Assembly (NCBI RefSeq): GCF_002441695.1
Contig: NZ_JXJW01000013.1
Span: 1-64,000, forward strand
DNA: 64,000 nucleotides
Reading direction: 5' to 3'
Origin: Pseudolactococcus piscium
Lineage (GTDB): Bacteria > Bacillota > Bacilli > Lactobacillales > Streptococcaceae
Positions within the stretch are counted from its first letter, which is position 1. Each line of letters opens with the position of its first letter. The notes under the pieces were generated by a model. It ran no database searches and was not told the DNA's origin. It saw only the letters and a list, made by a program, of their open reading frames with translations. Made by a program: the position numbers and the translations under genes. Shown here one piece after another: positions 35,814-45,772 of this stretch.

Positions 35814-38601
35814 AGATACTTTAAATCTTGGTAAAACAGCATTCCCAATGCGTGCAGGACTACCAAACAAAGAACCTAAAATGCAAGAGGCTTGGGATGA
35901 AGCGAAACTCTATGAAAATCGCTTGAAAGAAAATGCGGGTAAACCTTCATTTATTTTACATGATGGCCCTCCATATGCAAATGGAGATATCCATGTCGGT
36001 CATGCCTTAAACAAAATTTCTAAAGATATGATCATGCGCTATAAAAATATGGCGGGATTTCGTGCACCCTATGTACCTGGTTGGGATACGCATGGCTTAC
36101 CAATTGAACAAGTTTTAACCAAAAAAGGGATCAAGCGTAAAGAGCTTGATCGTGCAGCATATCTTAGAATGTGTCAAGAATACGCTTTAACACAGGTTGA
36201 TTTGCAACGTAAAGGGTTCAAGTCTTTGGGTGTCTTGGGCGATTGGGAAAATCCATATATTACCCTAAAACCAGAATTTGAGGCAGCTCAAATTCGCGTA
36301 TTTGGTAAAATGGCAGAGAAGGACTATATTTATAAGGGTGCAAAACCAATCTATTGGTCGCCATCATCTGAGAGTTCTCTTGCTGAAGCTGAGATTGAAT
36401 ACCAAGACGTACGCTCAGCCTCTATCTACATCGCTTTTAAAGCAGTTGATACCAAAGGACTTTTACCAAATGATTCAGAGTTCATCATCTGGACGACAAC
36501 ACCATGGACAATTCCATCCAACCAAGGTATCTTTACCCATCCTGACTATGACTATGTTTTAGTTGGGGTTAATGATCGCAAATTTGTCGTTGCATCTGAA
36601 CTGCTAAATACCGTTGCTGAGAAATTGGCATGGGAAAATTACGAAGTCTTGCAAACAGTCAAAGGATCAGACTTAGACGGTATGGTAGCTAAGCATCCTT
36701 TTTACGACCGTGATGCGCTTGTCATGAATGCGGATTACGTTACCTTAGATTCAGGTACAGGACTTGTACACGTTGCGCCTGGCCATGGTGAAGATGACTA
36801 TGTTTACAGTCGCAAGTACAAGCTTGATGTCTTGTCGCCGATTGATGATCGTGGCTACTATACAAATGAAGCACCTGGTTTTGAAGGTTTGTTTTACGAC
36901 GAAGGTAATAAAAAAGTGAGTGAGCTATTAAGTGAATCAGGTGCCTTATTAAAACTTGATTTCTTTACCCATAGTTATCCACATGACTGGCGTACTAAAA
37001 AACCGGTTATTTACCGTGCAACACCACAATGGTTCGCCTCTATTGATAAATTCCGTGACAACATTCTATCTGAAGTAGAACGCGTTGATTGGGTCATTCC
37101 GTGGGGCAAAACACGCCTCTATAATATGATTCGTGATCGTGGCGATTGGGTGATCAGTCGTCAACGTGCTTGGGGTGTCCCATTACCTATCTTCTATGCA
37201 GAAGATGGCACAGCAGTTATCACACCAGAAACAACTGAACATATCGCATCATTGTTTGCAGAAAATGGCTCAATTATCTGGTGGGAACGTGATGCCAAAG
37301 ACTTATTGCCTGAAGGATTTACACATCCTGGTTCGCCAAATGGTATTTTTACTAAAGAAACGGATATCATGGATGTCTGGTTTGATTCAGGCTCATCATG
37401 GAACGGCGTGCTAAATCAAAGAGAAGAACTAAATTATCCAGCAGACCTTTACCTAGAAGGATCAGACCAGTATCGTGGGTGGTTCAATTCATCTATCACA
37501 ACGTCAGTTGCTGTAAATGGGATTGCACCATACAAGGCTGTCCTATCACAAGGATTTGTACAAGATGCCAAGGGTCGTAAGTTCTCTAAATCTTTGGGCA
37601 ATGGGATTGCACCAAAAGATGTCACTAAACAATATGGTGCTGATATCCTTAGATTATGGGTTGCCAGTGTCGACAGTACATCTGACGTCCGTGTGTCAAT
37701 GGACTTGATTGGTCAAACATCAGAATCTTACCGTAAAATCAGAAATACACTACGTTTCTTGATTGCCAATACATCAGATTTTGATAAAGCAAAAGATGCG
37801 ATTGCGTTTGATGACTTGCATGGATCTGATAAGTATATGCTAGTTAGATTAAATCAAGTCATCACTGCAGTTCGTGAAGCGTACGATCGCTATAGCTTTA
37901 TGGATGTTTATCGCACGATCTTTAATTTCTTGACAAACGATTTATCAGCCTTTTATCTTGATTTTGCAAAAGATATTGTTTATATTGCGTCAGAAACAAG
38001 CTCAGATCGTAGACGGATGCAAACTGTTATGTATGAAGTCTTGGTAACATTAACTAAACTCTTAGTACCTGTTATTCCGCATACTGCAGAAGAAATTTGG
38101 ACATATTTAGAACAAGAAGAAGCGGCCTATGCTTATTTAACTGAGATGCCAACAGCTTCGGATATCCCAAATTCAGATGAGATATTGGATGTTTGGACAG
38201 CCTTTCTAGAGTTCCGTACATCAGTACATAAAGCACTAGAAATCTCTAGAGATGAAAAAGTGATTGGTAAATCGCTTGAAGCTAGTGTGACTGTTCATCC
38301 TGATGATGTCACAAAAGTGTTGCTCAAAACAATCGGTATGGCAGAAGACATTGCGACCTTACTCATCGTATCGGAATTCAACCTTTCTGATCAACCGCTA
38401 TCGGATGTCACCTTGACAGTCTCAGATAATGACATCATGGTTGTACATGCATCTGGTCATGTTTGCCAACGTTGTCGACGTACTGATGAGACGGTTGGTA
38501 AAAATGAGAATCCAAACTATGTGGAACTTTGTGACAACTGTTCGCATATTGTTAATGCGACATTCCCAGAAGTTGCTGTTGATGGATTTGAAGCGAAATA
38601 A
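35803..38601 (+). CDS. ileS: Isoleucyl-tRNA synthetase
   Basis: IleRS charges tRNA-Ile. It has 932 residues: the HIGH-type motif in [11 protein letters not shown], the CP1 editing domain ([12 protein letters not shown]), the KMSKS-type motif KFSKS in [12 protein letters not shown], and a C-terminal zinc domain (CQRCRRTDE and CDNC). The start is the ATG at 35803 ([20 protein letters not shown]), which matches lactococcal IleRS. It is controlled by the T-box upstream and apparently by coupling to a short leader ORF. Confidence 0.97.
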   Translation: MKIKDTLNLGKTAFPMRAGLPNKEPKMQEAWDEAKLYENRLKENAGKPSFILHDGPPYANGDIHVGHALNKISKDMIMRYKNMAGFRAPYVPGWDTHGLPIEQVLTKKGIKRKELDRAAYLRMCQEYALTQVDLQRKGFKSLGVLGDWENPYITLKPEFEAAQIRVFGKMAEKDYIYKGAKPIYWSPSSESSLAEAEIEYQDVRSASIYIAFKAVDTKGLLPNDSEFIIWTTTPWTIPSNQGIFTHPDYDYVLVGVNDRKFVVASELLNTVAEKLAWENYEVLQTVKGSDLDGMVAKHPFYDRDALVMNADYVTLDSGTGLVHVAPGHGEDDYVYSRKYKLDVLSPIDDRGYYTNEAPGFEGLFYDEGNKKVSELLSESGALLKLDFFTHSYPHDWRTKKPVIYRATPQWFASIDKFRDNILSEVERVDWVIPWGKTRLYNMIRDRGDWVISRQRAWGVPLPIFYAEDGTAVITPETTEHIASLFAENGSIIWWERDAKDLLPEGFTHPGSPNGIFTKETDIMDVWFDSGSSWNGVLNQREELNYPADLYLEGSDQYRGWFNSSITTSVAVNGIAPYKAVLSQGFVQDAKGRKFSKSLGNGIAPKDVTKQYGADILRLWVASVDSTSDVRVSMDLIGQTSESYRKIRNTLRFLIANTSDFDKAKDAIAFDDLHGSDKYMLVRLNQVITAVREAYDRYSFMDVYRTIFNFLTNDLSAFYLDFAKDIVYIASETSSDRRRMQTVMYEVLVTLTKLLVPVIPHTAEEIWTYLEQEEAAYAYLTEMPTASDIPNSDEILDVWTAFLEFRTSVHKALEISRDEKVIGKSLEASVTVHPDDVTKVLLKTIGMAEDIATLLIVSEFNLSDQPLSDVTLTVSDNDIMVVHASGHVCQRCRRTDETVGKNENPNYVELCDNCSHIVNATFPEVAVDGFEAK

Positions 38602-38610
38602 TAATAAAAA

Positions 38611-38640
38611 AGAAAATCAGACTTAGGCCTGATTTTTTTG
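38611..38640 (+). terminator. ileS terminator
   Basis: AAATCAG and CTGATTT around a short loop (ACTTAGGC), followed by TTTT. Confidence 0.9.
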
Positions 38641-38766
38641 AATCACAAGTATGTCATAATTAAGATGTAGATAAGAGATATCACTCTTTATACATCCTAT
38701 TTTAAAAAGTAAATTGACTCATCAGTTTACCTCAATTAAGACATTTAAAAAGAAAGTGTGACATAT

Positions 38767-39951
38767 ATGAATAATCAAAAAGAAAGAATTATGGATCTGA
38801 TGCGTAAAGGCATCATCACAGAACTAGAAGCGATTGAATTGCTTGAAAAATCTGGCCTATCAACTGATGACAACACAAGTGATGGGAATCAAGCTAATAC
38901 GAGTCAAACCGACAAAGAAGGTTACCAAACTGACTCATCAGAAGCCATCAAACAATTTGTCAATCAAGCAGGCTCGTTCATGAAAACGATGTTTCATTCA
39001 GCTAAAAAGTCTGTTGATAATAATGTTGATTTTAGTAATGGTTTTCCCAGTCTGAAACATGTAACAAAATCAGATTTTAAAGCATTTGAAGAGCAAGTAA
39101 CAGCTTTGTCAGTCTCTGCCACTTCAGGTGATGTGACTGTTATTGCTAAGGATGTTCAGAAAACAATTGTCGAAGTAAGTTATAAAGTATACGGCGGTAT
39201 TTCAGAAGATGCCTTGGACGCGTTTATACGTGAAAATGTTACGATTGACATTGAGCAAGGTGAACTTGTTGTCGCAGTCAAAAGTAAACGAATTGTTGTT
39301 GATCTAACAATTACGATGGCGACTAATCAACTTCAAGATGCTAAATTTGATGTCGTGAATGGTAGCATGACCATAGAGAATTTAGTTCTAGCAGATTTAA
39401 ATGTCAAAAAAGTAAATGGCGATGTGAATATTAAAGGCGGCAGAGCTGACGCAGTAACTGTTAAGACTGTAAATGGTGAAATCCGAGTTGCAACAGACTT
39501 TGAAACAGCCGATATCAACAGTGTAAATGGAGAAGTAATCATCACTGAATCGGCTATTGATGGTGAAAGTCTTAAAGTCAAAAATGTGAATGGTGATATC
39601 AAAATATCAGTTCCGAAAAATATTGGCTTAGTCGGTTATGTTAAAACAACATTTGGTAAATATAAGACACGTATCGACTTGGATAGCCCTTTGGAAATCA
39701 CTAAAAATGGTGCAGCGCTCGTTAGAACAGCAGTCAATAGTTTGACCTTAGATATTGCTACAAATACAGGTAGTATCTGGCTCAAAGATGGCGAATCAGT
39801 TGAACAGACAGAAAAAGAAACGACTGTCGTAAGCGATGAGCAGCCTATATCTAGTTCAGTAGAAGTAGCACCAACAGAAGTGGTCCAATCTGAACCAGAA
39901 GTACCTGCAAGTCCTTTGGATGAGAGTGAGGCCGATAAGCATGTCGAGTAA
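38767..39951 (+). CDS. DUF4097-family LiaX-like envelope stress protein
   Basis: The product is 394 residues. The N-terminus is a short helical domain (NNQKERIMDLMRKGIITELE) shared with enterococcal LiaX and its relatives. Then comes an acidic linker, and a DUF4097 beta-solenoid in which V-N-G(D/E) recurs (KKVNGDVNIKGG, KTVNGEIRVATD, NSVNGEVIITES, KNVNGDIKI). The C-terminus is acidic and Pro/Val-rich. There is no signal peptide. LiaX senses daptomycin and antimicrobial peptides and acts through the LiaFSR system; by homology and the pspC neighbour a similar role is likely here. Start at 38767; a GTG nine bases upstream is less likely. Confidence 0.82.
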   Translation: MNNQKERIMDLMRKGIITELEAIELLEKSGLSTDDNTSDGNQANTSQTDKEGYQTDSSEAIKQFVNQAGSFMKTMFHSAKKSVDNNVDFSNGFPSLKHVTKSDFKAFEEQVTALSVSATSGDVTVIAKDVQKTIVEVSYKVYGGISEDALDAFIRENVTIDIEQGELVVAVKSKRIVVDLTITMATNQLQDAKFDVVNGSMTIENLVLADLNVKKVNGDVNIKGGRADAVTVKTVNGEIRVATDFETADINSVNGEVIITESAIDGESLKVKNVNGDIKISVPKNIGLVGYVKTTFGKYKTRIDLDSPLEITKNGAALVRTAVNSLTLDIATNTGSIWLKDGESVEQTEKETTVVSDEQPISSSVEVAPTEVVQSEPEVPASPLDESEADKHVE

Positions 39952-40267
39952 ACAATTGACTAAATCGCGAACCAACAAAAAAATCGCAGGTGTCATTGGT
40001 GGCTTCGGGGATTACTTTGGTTGGCCTGAGGATGTTGTGCTCATTATCCGGATTGTCTATGCCATCTTTGCATTTACAAGCTTTGGGTCACTTATATTAG
40101 TCTACTTTATTGTTGCCATCATTCTACCAGATGCGCCAAAAAAGAACGGAAAAAACAAACAGGATTTTTCTGGATTTTCACAGTGGCCTGGCGATAAAAA
40201 TAATCATGCCAAGAAAAGGAAGGATGTGACACCTTTTGACGATGATGATGAATGGTCACAGTTTTAG
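39941..40267 (+). CDS. PspC-domain membrane protein
   Basis: This 108-residue protein has a PspC domain (LTKSRTNKKIAGVIGGFGDYF, with the GV-GG-YFGWP core), one long membrane helix (VLIIRIVYAIFAFTSFGSLI) and a basic, then acidic tail. PspC proteins take part in envelope stress responses. Its start at 39941 overlaps the end of the LiaX-like gene by 11 bases, with GTGAGG upstream, so the two are co-translated. LiaX-PspC pairs are typical members of the LiaR/CesR regulon. Confidence 0.9.
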   Translation: MSSKQLTKSRTNKKIAGVIGGFGDYFGWPEDVVLIIRIVYAIFAFTSFGSLILVYFIVAIILPDAPKKNGKNKQDFSGFSQWPGDKNNHAKKRKDVTPFDDDDEWSQF

Positions 40268-40279
40268 TGATAGCATACA

Positions 40280-40314
40280 AAAATGCGCGGCTGTTTAGCA
40301 TGGCGCGTTTTTTT
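40280..40314 (+). terminator. Terminator of the LiaX-like/pspC unit
   Basis: AATGCGC and GCGCGTT pair (one G-T pair) with an inner GCT/AGC hairpin, followed by TTTTT. Confidence 0.85.
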
Positions 40315-40488
40315 GTATTTTCTGATATAATGAAGGCAAGTGCGATTTTATTTTTTAGACTAAAGTTAATCAAAAAGGTCATTATTGTGCAAAGTTTAGC
40401 AAAAATAGCATTATAGACTGATAAGTTAAGTAGACGAACACTTATGACTCAGCCCATAATGTAGTGGATATAAGGAAAGTGAGAAAAG

Positions 40489-41412
40489 ATGGTAGTAACA
40501 GTTGCGGATTTACTTGAGAAAATAAAATTTGATGTGATTTATGCGTCTGAAACGGCATTAAAAAAAGAGATTACAACCTCTGATGTCACACGTCCAGGAC
40601 TAGAAATGACTGGCTATTTGGAGTACTATACGCCTGAACGTATCCAACTGTTTGGGATGAAGGAATGGTCATATGCACACAATGAGATAGGCGATAATCG
40701 CTATGATTTATTGAAAAACATTGTGACAGATGAAACACCAGCGATTATTATTGCCAGAGGCCTAGCGGTTCCAGATGAAATGCTAAATGTTGCTAAAAAA
40801 CGAGATACCGTTCTTTTACAGTCAAGTGAACCAACAAGTCGACTAAATGGTGCGATTACGGCATTCTTAGACGAAAAATTAGCTATCCGTACGACGGTGC
40901 ATGGCGTTTTGATGGATATTTTTGGTGTTGGTGTCCTAATTCAGGGGTCATCTGGGATTGGTAAGTCTGAGACAGGTTTGGAGTTGATCAAGCGTGGTCA
41001 CCGTTTAGTGGCTGATGATCGGGTGGATGTTTATCAAAAAGATGAATTTACTGTAGTGGGTGAACCTGCTGAAATACTACGCCATCTCATTGAACTTCGC
41101 GGTGTTGGGATTATTGATGTGATGAGTCTTTTTGGTGCAGGTGCTGTAATGGATGCTGCACAAATAGACTTGACGGTTAATTTAGAGAATTATGAAAAAA
41201 GCAACACCTATGATCGATTAGGTAATGGCGAAACAACGGTTGTTTTTTCAGGTGTCCCAGTACCCCAGGTGAAAATACCAGTTACGACAGGTCGAAATGT
41301 ATCTGTTATTATAGAAGCAGCAGTTATGAATTTTAGGGCAAAAAATATGGGATTTGATGCAACAAAGATGTTTGAAGAACGTCTATCAAAACTGATTGCG
41401 AGAAATTCATAA
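40489..41412 (+). CDS. hprK: HPr kinase/phosphorylase
   Basis: HprK phosphorylates HPr on Ser46 and so signals through CcpA in carbon catabolite control. It has 307 residues, with the P-loop [15 protein letters not shown], the adjacent [13 protein letters not shown] and the signature [17 protein letters not shown]. The start ATG follows AAGGAAAGTGAGAAAAG. lgt begins two bases after its stop, the conserved hprK-lgt pairing. Confidence 0.97.
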   Translation: MVVTVADLLEKIKFDVIYASETALKKEITTSDVTRPGLEMTGYLEYYTPERIQLFGMKEWSYAHNEIGDNRYDLLKNIVTDETPAIIIARGLAVPDEMLNVAKKRDTVLLQSSEPTSRLNGAITAFLDEKLAIRTTVHGVLMDIFGVGVLIQGSSGIGKSETGLELIKRGHRLVADDRVDVYQKDEFTVVGEPAEILRHLIELRGVGIIDVMSLFGAGAVMDAAQIDLTVNLENYEKSNTYDRLGNGETTVVFSGVPVPQVKIPVTTGRNVSVIIEAAVMNFRAKNMGFDATKMFEERLSKLIARNS

Positions 41413-41413
41413 G

Positions 41414-42211
41414 ATGGTAAATACAGTATTAGCAATTAATCCGATTGCCCTAAAATTAGGACCACTTGACATTAGATGGTATGCACTTTGTATCGTAACT
41501 GGTGTTGTCCTTGCAGTTTGGCTGGCGATGAAGGAAGCACCTAGAAAAAAAATCAGACCAGATGATATTTTAGATTTTATTTTGATTGCATTCCCGATTG
41601 CGATTATCGGTGCACGAATTTATTATGTTCTCTTTGATTTAGGTTACTACAGTAAAAATCCAAGTGAGATATTTGCTATCTGGCATGGCGGTATTGCAAT
41701 TTATGGTGCCTTGATCGCTGGAGGGATTACCTTATTAGTCTTTTCATATTATAAACTGATCGCACCACTTGATTTCTTAGATATTGCAGTACCAGGTGTC
41801 CTCGTTGCCCAAGCAATGGGCAGATGGGGCAACTTTTTCAACCAGGAAGCATTTGGGAAACCGTTACATTCTCTAGACTTTCTACCAGGTTTCATCAAAA
41901 ATCAGATGTATATAGACAATAGCTATCGGACACCTACCTTCTTATATGAGTCGGTATGGAATCTAATCGGCTTTGGGCTAGTCATGGGTCTGAGACATCG
42001 CCTAAAAAATCTTAAATCTGGGGATATTTTTGCTTTTTATCTTGTTTGGTACGGCCTCGGTCGTGCTGTTATTGAAGGTATGCGGACAGATAGTCTCATG
42101 TTCGGTCCCATACGTGTATCACAAGCCTTGTCCTTAGTATTAATCGTTGTGGGTCTTGCTATTATCGTGCGACATCATAAGCCGGGTAAATATTTCCTTA
42201 AAAAGCAGTAA
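41414..42211 (+). CDS. lgt: Prolipoprotein diacylglyceryl transferase
   Basis: Lgt attaches diacylglycerol to lipoprotein precursors in the membrane. It has 265 residues and about seven helices. The signature [13 protein letters not shown] is present, as are [11 protein letters not shown] near the N-terminus and [13 protein letters not shown]. The start at 41414 ([20 protein letters not shown]) matches the family; an upstream in-frame ATG lies within hprK. Confidence 0.96.
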   Translation: MVNTVLAINPIALKLGPLDIRWYALCIVTGVVLAVWLAMKEAPRKKIRPDDILDFILIAFPIAIIGARIYYVLFDLGYYSKNPSEIFAIWHGGIAIYGALIAGGITLLVFSYYKLIAPLDFLDIAVPGVLVAQAMGRWGNFFNQEAFGKPLHSLDFLPGFIKNQMYIDNSYRTPTFLYESVWNLIGFGLVMGLRHRLKNLKSGDIFAFYLVWYGLGRAVIEGMRTDSLMFGPIRVSQALSLVLIVVGLAIIVRHHKPGKYFLKKQ

Positions 42212-42289
42212 TTTGCTATAATTTAATTATGAATCATCGGCATACTTGCTTGTCACAAGCAAGTATACAAATTTTAGGAAGAGGTATTT

Positions 42290-42703
42290 ATGGGAGATAC
42301 AGCATTGATTATCATCGCTGTTGCCGTTGCAATTTTGGTCCTATTCTTGGTTATTTTAATTGTCAAGATGATGAAAACTGTGGATGAAATCAATCGGACA
42401 ATTGGCGTTGTGACACAAGATGCAGATGTGTTGCTTAAACAGGCAGATACACTAATGGGAAAAACCAACACACTACTAGAGGATATTAACGGTAAAGTTG
42501 CAACGATTGATCCGCTTTTTACTGCTGTTGCTGATTTATCTGACAGTGTTTCCAGACTGAATCATACAGGTAACACATTTGCCACACGTATGAAGAGTAC
42601 AGCCTCAAATGCTGGTAAGGCGACTGCGGTTGTCACTTTGGGGCGTGGCGCAAGTAAATTATTTACAAAAAGAAAAAAAAGAGCTGAAGAAAAAAAGAAA
42701 TAA
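42290..42703 (+). CDS. DUF948 domain membrane-anchored protein
   Basis: This 137-residue protein has one N-terminal helix (LIIIAVAVAILVLFLVILIV), a coiled region (VDEINRTIGVVTQDADVLLK) and a very basic C-terminus (KRKKRAEEKKK). DUF948 proteins lie after lgt in streptococci and lactococci and are associated with general stress, but their role is unknown. It starts behind GGAAGAGGT. Confidence 0.88.
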   Translation: MGDTALIIIAVAVAILVLFLVILIVKMMKTVDEINRTIGVVTQDADVLLKQADTLMGKTNTLLEDINGKVATIDPLFTAVADLSDSVSRLNHTGNTFATRMKSTASNAGKATAVVTLGRGASKLFTKRKKRAEEKKK

Positions 42704-42797
42704 CGTCATGCAACTAAAGCATGCAGTATAGCTGTCAAGCACAACTTTTTTTGTTAAAACTAAGACAGTTGTGTTGATAGTATAAAGGAGAAAAAGA

Positions 42798-43364
42798 ATG
42801 GCTAAGAAAACAGGATTTTTAGTAGGTGCTATTTTAGGTGTCATCGGTGGTGCAGTAGCCGCATTAGCAACAGCGCCTAAAGAAGGTAAAAAACTTCGAA
42901 AAGATGTGAAGGATTTCTATCAAGATTATAAGGAAGATCCTAAGGCGAAATTTGATGAGGTAAAGGATACAGCCCTTAATTTTTATGATGAGAAGTCTGG
43001 AAAAGTAGTTGATTTTTCTACAGATAAATTTAATGAAATGAAAGAAAAGTTTGATAACGGTGAAATCTCTACTGATAAAGTTAAAGCATTTCTCGTTTCT
43101 AAAAAAGCAGAAATTAAAGCAAAAGTTGACTCTGGAGAGTTATCCAAAGAAAAAGTGATGGCGCTTTTAGCCGCTACAAAAGACAAGCTTTCAGATAAGG
43201 TCAATGAGTTGAAATCAGATGTGACTGTTGCTGATCTTGAAGACGAGTTTGCGCTAGAACTTGATCAAGAAGACCTGATTGACAAAACTGATGAGATTGT
43301 GGATAAAGCATCTGATAAAGCTGTTGAGACGCTTGAAGCTGGCAAAGACTTACTTAATAAATAA
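42798..43364 (+). CDS. YtxH-domain protein
   Basis: This 188-residue protein has a glycine-rich N-terminal helix (GFLVGAILGVIGGAVAALA) followed directly by the YtxH mark APKEGKKLRKDV. The rest is a Lys/Asp/Glu-rich helical stretch with repeated DK and E(L/I) patterns. YtxH proteins are small stress-linked envelope proteins. It starts behind AAAGGAG, about 95 bases after the DUF948 gene; the pair recurs together in Lactococcus. A perfect bidirectional terminator follows. Confidence 0.88.
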   Translation: MAKKTGFLVGAILGVIGGAVAALATAPKEGKKLRKDVKDFYQDYKEDPKAKFDEVKDTALNFYDEKSGKVVDFSTDKFNEMKEKFDNGEISTDKVKAFLVSKKAEIKAKVDSGELSKEKVMALLAATKDKLSDKVNELKSDVTVADLEDEFALELDQEDLIDKTDEIVDKASDKAVETLEAGKDLLNK

Positions 43365-43368
43365 GCAT

Positions 43369-43400
43369 ATAAAAAAACTGTCATGCGACAGTTTTTTTAT
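43369..43400. terminator. Bidirectional terminator
   Basis: AAAAAACTGTC-ATGC-GACAGTTTTTT is a perfect stem with A and T runs serving the YtxH gene and the convergent DUF3042 gene. Confidence 0.95.
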
Positions 43401-43417
43401 ATGCTAGTAAAAGCAGC

Positions 43418-43585
43418 TTAATGAGATACACGTTTCCGAGCAGCCTTACGACGGTTTTCGTTTACAAACTCTTCTTTTTTGAGTTCAGGATCGATAATTG
43501 TTTTTTTGACTGCGAAGACACCTGCAGCAGTTGCGGCAATTGTTCCGATAACGCCAGTGATGATACCTTTTCCAAATTTGTTCAT
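43418..43585 (-). CDS. DUF3042 family small protein
   Basis: This short minus-strand gene encodes 55 residues beginning MNKFGKGIITGVIGTIAATA. A glycine/alanine-rich membrane helix is followed by AVKKTIIDPELKKEEFVNEN and a basic tail (RRKAARKRVSH). It starts behind AAGGAGGATTTTGAA, a near-perfect ribosome-binding site. DUF3042 proteins are found beside miaA in lactic acid bacteria and have no known function. It is divergent from miaA. Confidence 0.9.
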   Translation of the reverse strand: MNKFGKGIITGVIGTIAATAAGVFAVKKTIIDPELKKEEFVNENRRKAARKRVSH

Positions 43586-43607
43586 TTCAAAATCCTCCTT
43601 ATTAATA

Positions 43608-43616
43608 TGCTATAAT
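43608..43616 (+). promoter_or_regulatory. Extended -10 of the miaA promoter
   Basis: TGCTATAAT, 27 bases before the GTG chosen as the miaA start. It leaves a short A-rich leader. Confidence 0.65.
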
Positions 43617-43643
43617 TTAATCATAACAAAAAAAAAGAAAAAA

Positions 43644-44546
43644 GTGAAAAATTTGATAAAAAATAAAGTGATTGTTATCGCTGGACCAACTGCAGTTGGC
43701 AAAACAGCCTTATCTATAGAGATTGCAAGAGCCTATGATGGGGAGGTTATTAATGGTGATAGTCAACAAGTCTACCAGGATGTACACATTGGTACAGCCA
43801 AGGCGACTAAGGAAGAACAGGAAGCAATTAAGCACCATTTAATCGATATTCGCGCCTTGTCAGAGACCTTTAGTGCCCATGACTTTGTAACTGCAGCCAA
43901 TCAAGCAATAGCAGATATACTAGCACGTGGCAAATTACCGATTATCGTTGGGGGAACAGGCCTATATCTTCAAAGTCTGATAGAAGGCTACCATCTTGGT
44001 GGTCAGGGACATCATGAGGAGATGCGTGCGCTGCGTCAAGAATTAGAGGTGATGACGGACGAGGAATTATTTCATCAGGTATCAAGTCATGGTATTGAGA
44101 TTGCACAACCCAATCGGCGTAGGGCAATCAGAGCGATAGAGTTAGTCACTTTTGGTGGGGATGCTGAGAACATCGTGTCGGATTATGAGTTTATCATTAT
44201 CGGACTAAACATGGATCGCACTCTCCTATATGAGCGGATTAATCACCGTGTTGATAAGATGATGGTGGATGGCTTACTAGCAGAAGCCAAAATGCTATAT
44301 GACACGTTACCAGATGCTCAGGTTGCACGAGCGATTGGCTATAAAGAGTTTTTCCCTTATTTTTCTGGTCAAAGTACACTAGAGGATGCAATTGAATTAG
44401 TCAAGCGGAATTCGAGACGCTATAGTAAGCGACAAATTACCTGGTTTAAAAATAGGATGGCAGTGGATTTTCTAGATGTATTTGCTGCTGATTTTAAAAC
44501 ACAAACAAGCCAAAAAATAGAGAGGTTTTTAGATGATAGCAACTGA
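43644..44546 (+). CDS. miaA: tRNA dimethylallyltransferase
   Basis: MiaA adds the dimethylallyl group to A37 of tRNAs reading U-starting codons. It has 300 residues with the P-loop IAGPTAVGKTALS, the INGDSQQVYQDVHIGTAK block, the catalytic IIVGGTGLYLQSLIEGY, and the C-terminal RYSKRQITWFKN. The frame is open far upstream, across the divergent DUF3042 gene, so the start must be a non-ATG codon: GTG at 43644, or TTG at 43653. The leader is A-rich (AAAAAAAGAAAAAA) with no clear ribosome-binding site. hflX overlaps its last 14 bases. Confidence 0.92.
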   Translation: MKNLIKNKVIVIAGPTAVGKTALSIEIARAYDGEVINGDSQQVYQDVHIGTAKATKEEQEAIKHHLIDIRALSETFSAHDFVTAANQAIADILARGKLPIIVGGTGLYLQSLIEGYHLGGQGHHEEMRALRQELEVMTDEELFHQVSSHGIEIAQPNRRRAIRAIELVTFGGDAENIVSDYEFIIIGLNMDRTLLYERINHRVDKMMVDGLLAEAKMLYDTLPDAQVARAIGYKEFFPYFSGQSTLEDAIELVKRNSRRYSKRQITWFKNRMAVDFLDVFAADFKTQTSQKIERFLDDSN

Positions 44547-45771
44547 AATAGCAGCAGAAAAAGTCGTATTAGTTGGTGCAGAAACGTATGGCAATCGTGA
44601 GACATTTGATGTCTCCTTACTAGAATTGGCTAGTTTGGCAGAGACAGCAGGTGCGATTGTCCATGCAACTTTTACGCAAAAAAAAGAACGCTTGGATGGA
44701 AAATATGTCGTTGGGATAGGTAAGTTAGAAGAAATCAAGACGACAATCGAAGCTGATGATATTGATATGGTGATCTTTAATGAGAAATTGACGCCGCGTC
44801 AGAATGTCAACTTGGAAACTTTTCTTGGGGTCAAAGTAATTGACCGTATGCAGCTGATTCTAGATATTTTTGCGCTTAGGGCCAGATCACACGTTGGTAT
44901 GCTCCAAGTTGAATTGGCGCAACTGAAGTATCTCTTACCTCGCTTATCAGGTAGTAAGGGTCTAGAACTCAGTCGTCAAGGGGGCGGAATAGGCGCTCGG
45001 GGTGCTGGTGAAAGTCAGCTAGAAACAGATCGTAGACATATTCGTCACCGTGTTGAAATGATCGAGTCCCAACTTAAAAAAGCTGAAAAAGTACAGGAAA
45101 ATAGTCGTCAAAAAAGAAATGCATCATCAGTATTTAAGCTAGGATTAATCGGCTATACAAATGCTGGGAAATCTTCTGTTTTCAATGCATTGACCAATAA
45201 AATACAATATGAAAAAGATGAGTTATTTGCGACATTAGATGCAACTACCAAAGAATTTTCATTAAAAGATGAATTTATGGTCACAATGACTGATACAGTT
45301 GGGTTTATTCAGGATTTACCAACAGAGCTAGTTCAAGCCTTTAAATCAACACTAGCAGAATCTAAAAATGTGGATTTATTACTTCATATAGTGGATGCAT
45401 CAAATCCAGCCCATAGTCTACACGAAGATGTTGTGACGGATATTATGACCTCATTAAAGATGTCAGATATTCCTGTGTTGACTATATACAATAAACTTGA
45501 CCTGGCTGAGCATTTTTCGCCGACAGTACTGCCAAATGTTCAGATTTCCATAAAAAGTGAGGCAGGTATCGCACGACTCAGACAAGCGATAATTGATAAA
45601 ATCAGTGAGTTGTTTACACCATTTGACTTAAGGATTCCCTTTAGTGAAGCTTACAGGTTGCCCATGATTAAAAAGATTGCTTTAATCGATCAAATTATTG
45701 AGCTAGATGAAGCAGAAGTGTACGTTGTTTCGGGTAGTATTTCCCAAGCAGACAAATGGAGGATATCATAA
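44533..45771 (+). CDS. hflX: GTPase HflX
   Basis: HflX is a ribosome-splitting and rescue GTPase. It has 412 residues: an N-terminal ATP-binding-like domain, a coiled linker with the glycine-rich RQGGGIGARGAGESQLETDR, and a G domain with G1 GYTNAGKSSVFNAL, G3 DTVGFIQDLP and G4 NKLDL. The start overlaps the miaA end, so the two are coupled, as in other streptococci. Confidence 0.95.
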   Translation: MIATEIAAEKVVLVGAETYGNRETFDVSLLELASLAETAGAIVHATFTQKKERLDGKYVVGIGKLEEIKTTIEADDIDMVIFNEKLTPRQNVNLETFLGVKVIDRMQLILDIFALRARSHVGMLQVELAQLKYLLPRLSGSKGLELSRQGGGIGARGAGESQLETDRRHIRHRVEMIESQLKKAEKVQENSRQKRNASSVFKLGLIGYTNAGKSSVFNALTNKIQYEKDELFATLDATTKEFSLKDEFMVTMTDTVGFIQDLPTELVQAFKSTLAESKNVDLLLHIVDASNPAHSLHEDVVTDIMTSLKMSDIPVLTIYNKLDLAEHFSPTVLPNVQISIKSEAGIARLRQAIIDKISELFTPFDLRIPFSEAYRLPMIKKIALIDQIIELDEAEVYVVSGSISQADKWRIS

Positions 45772-45772
45772 G

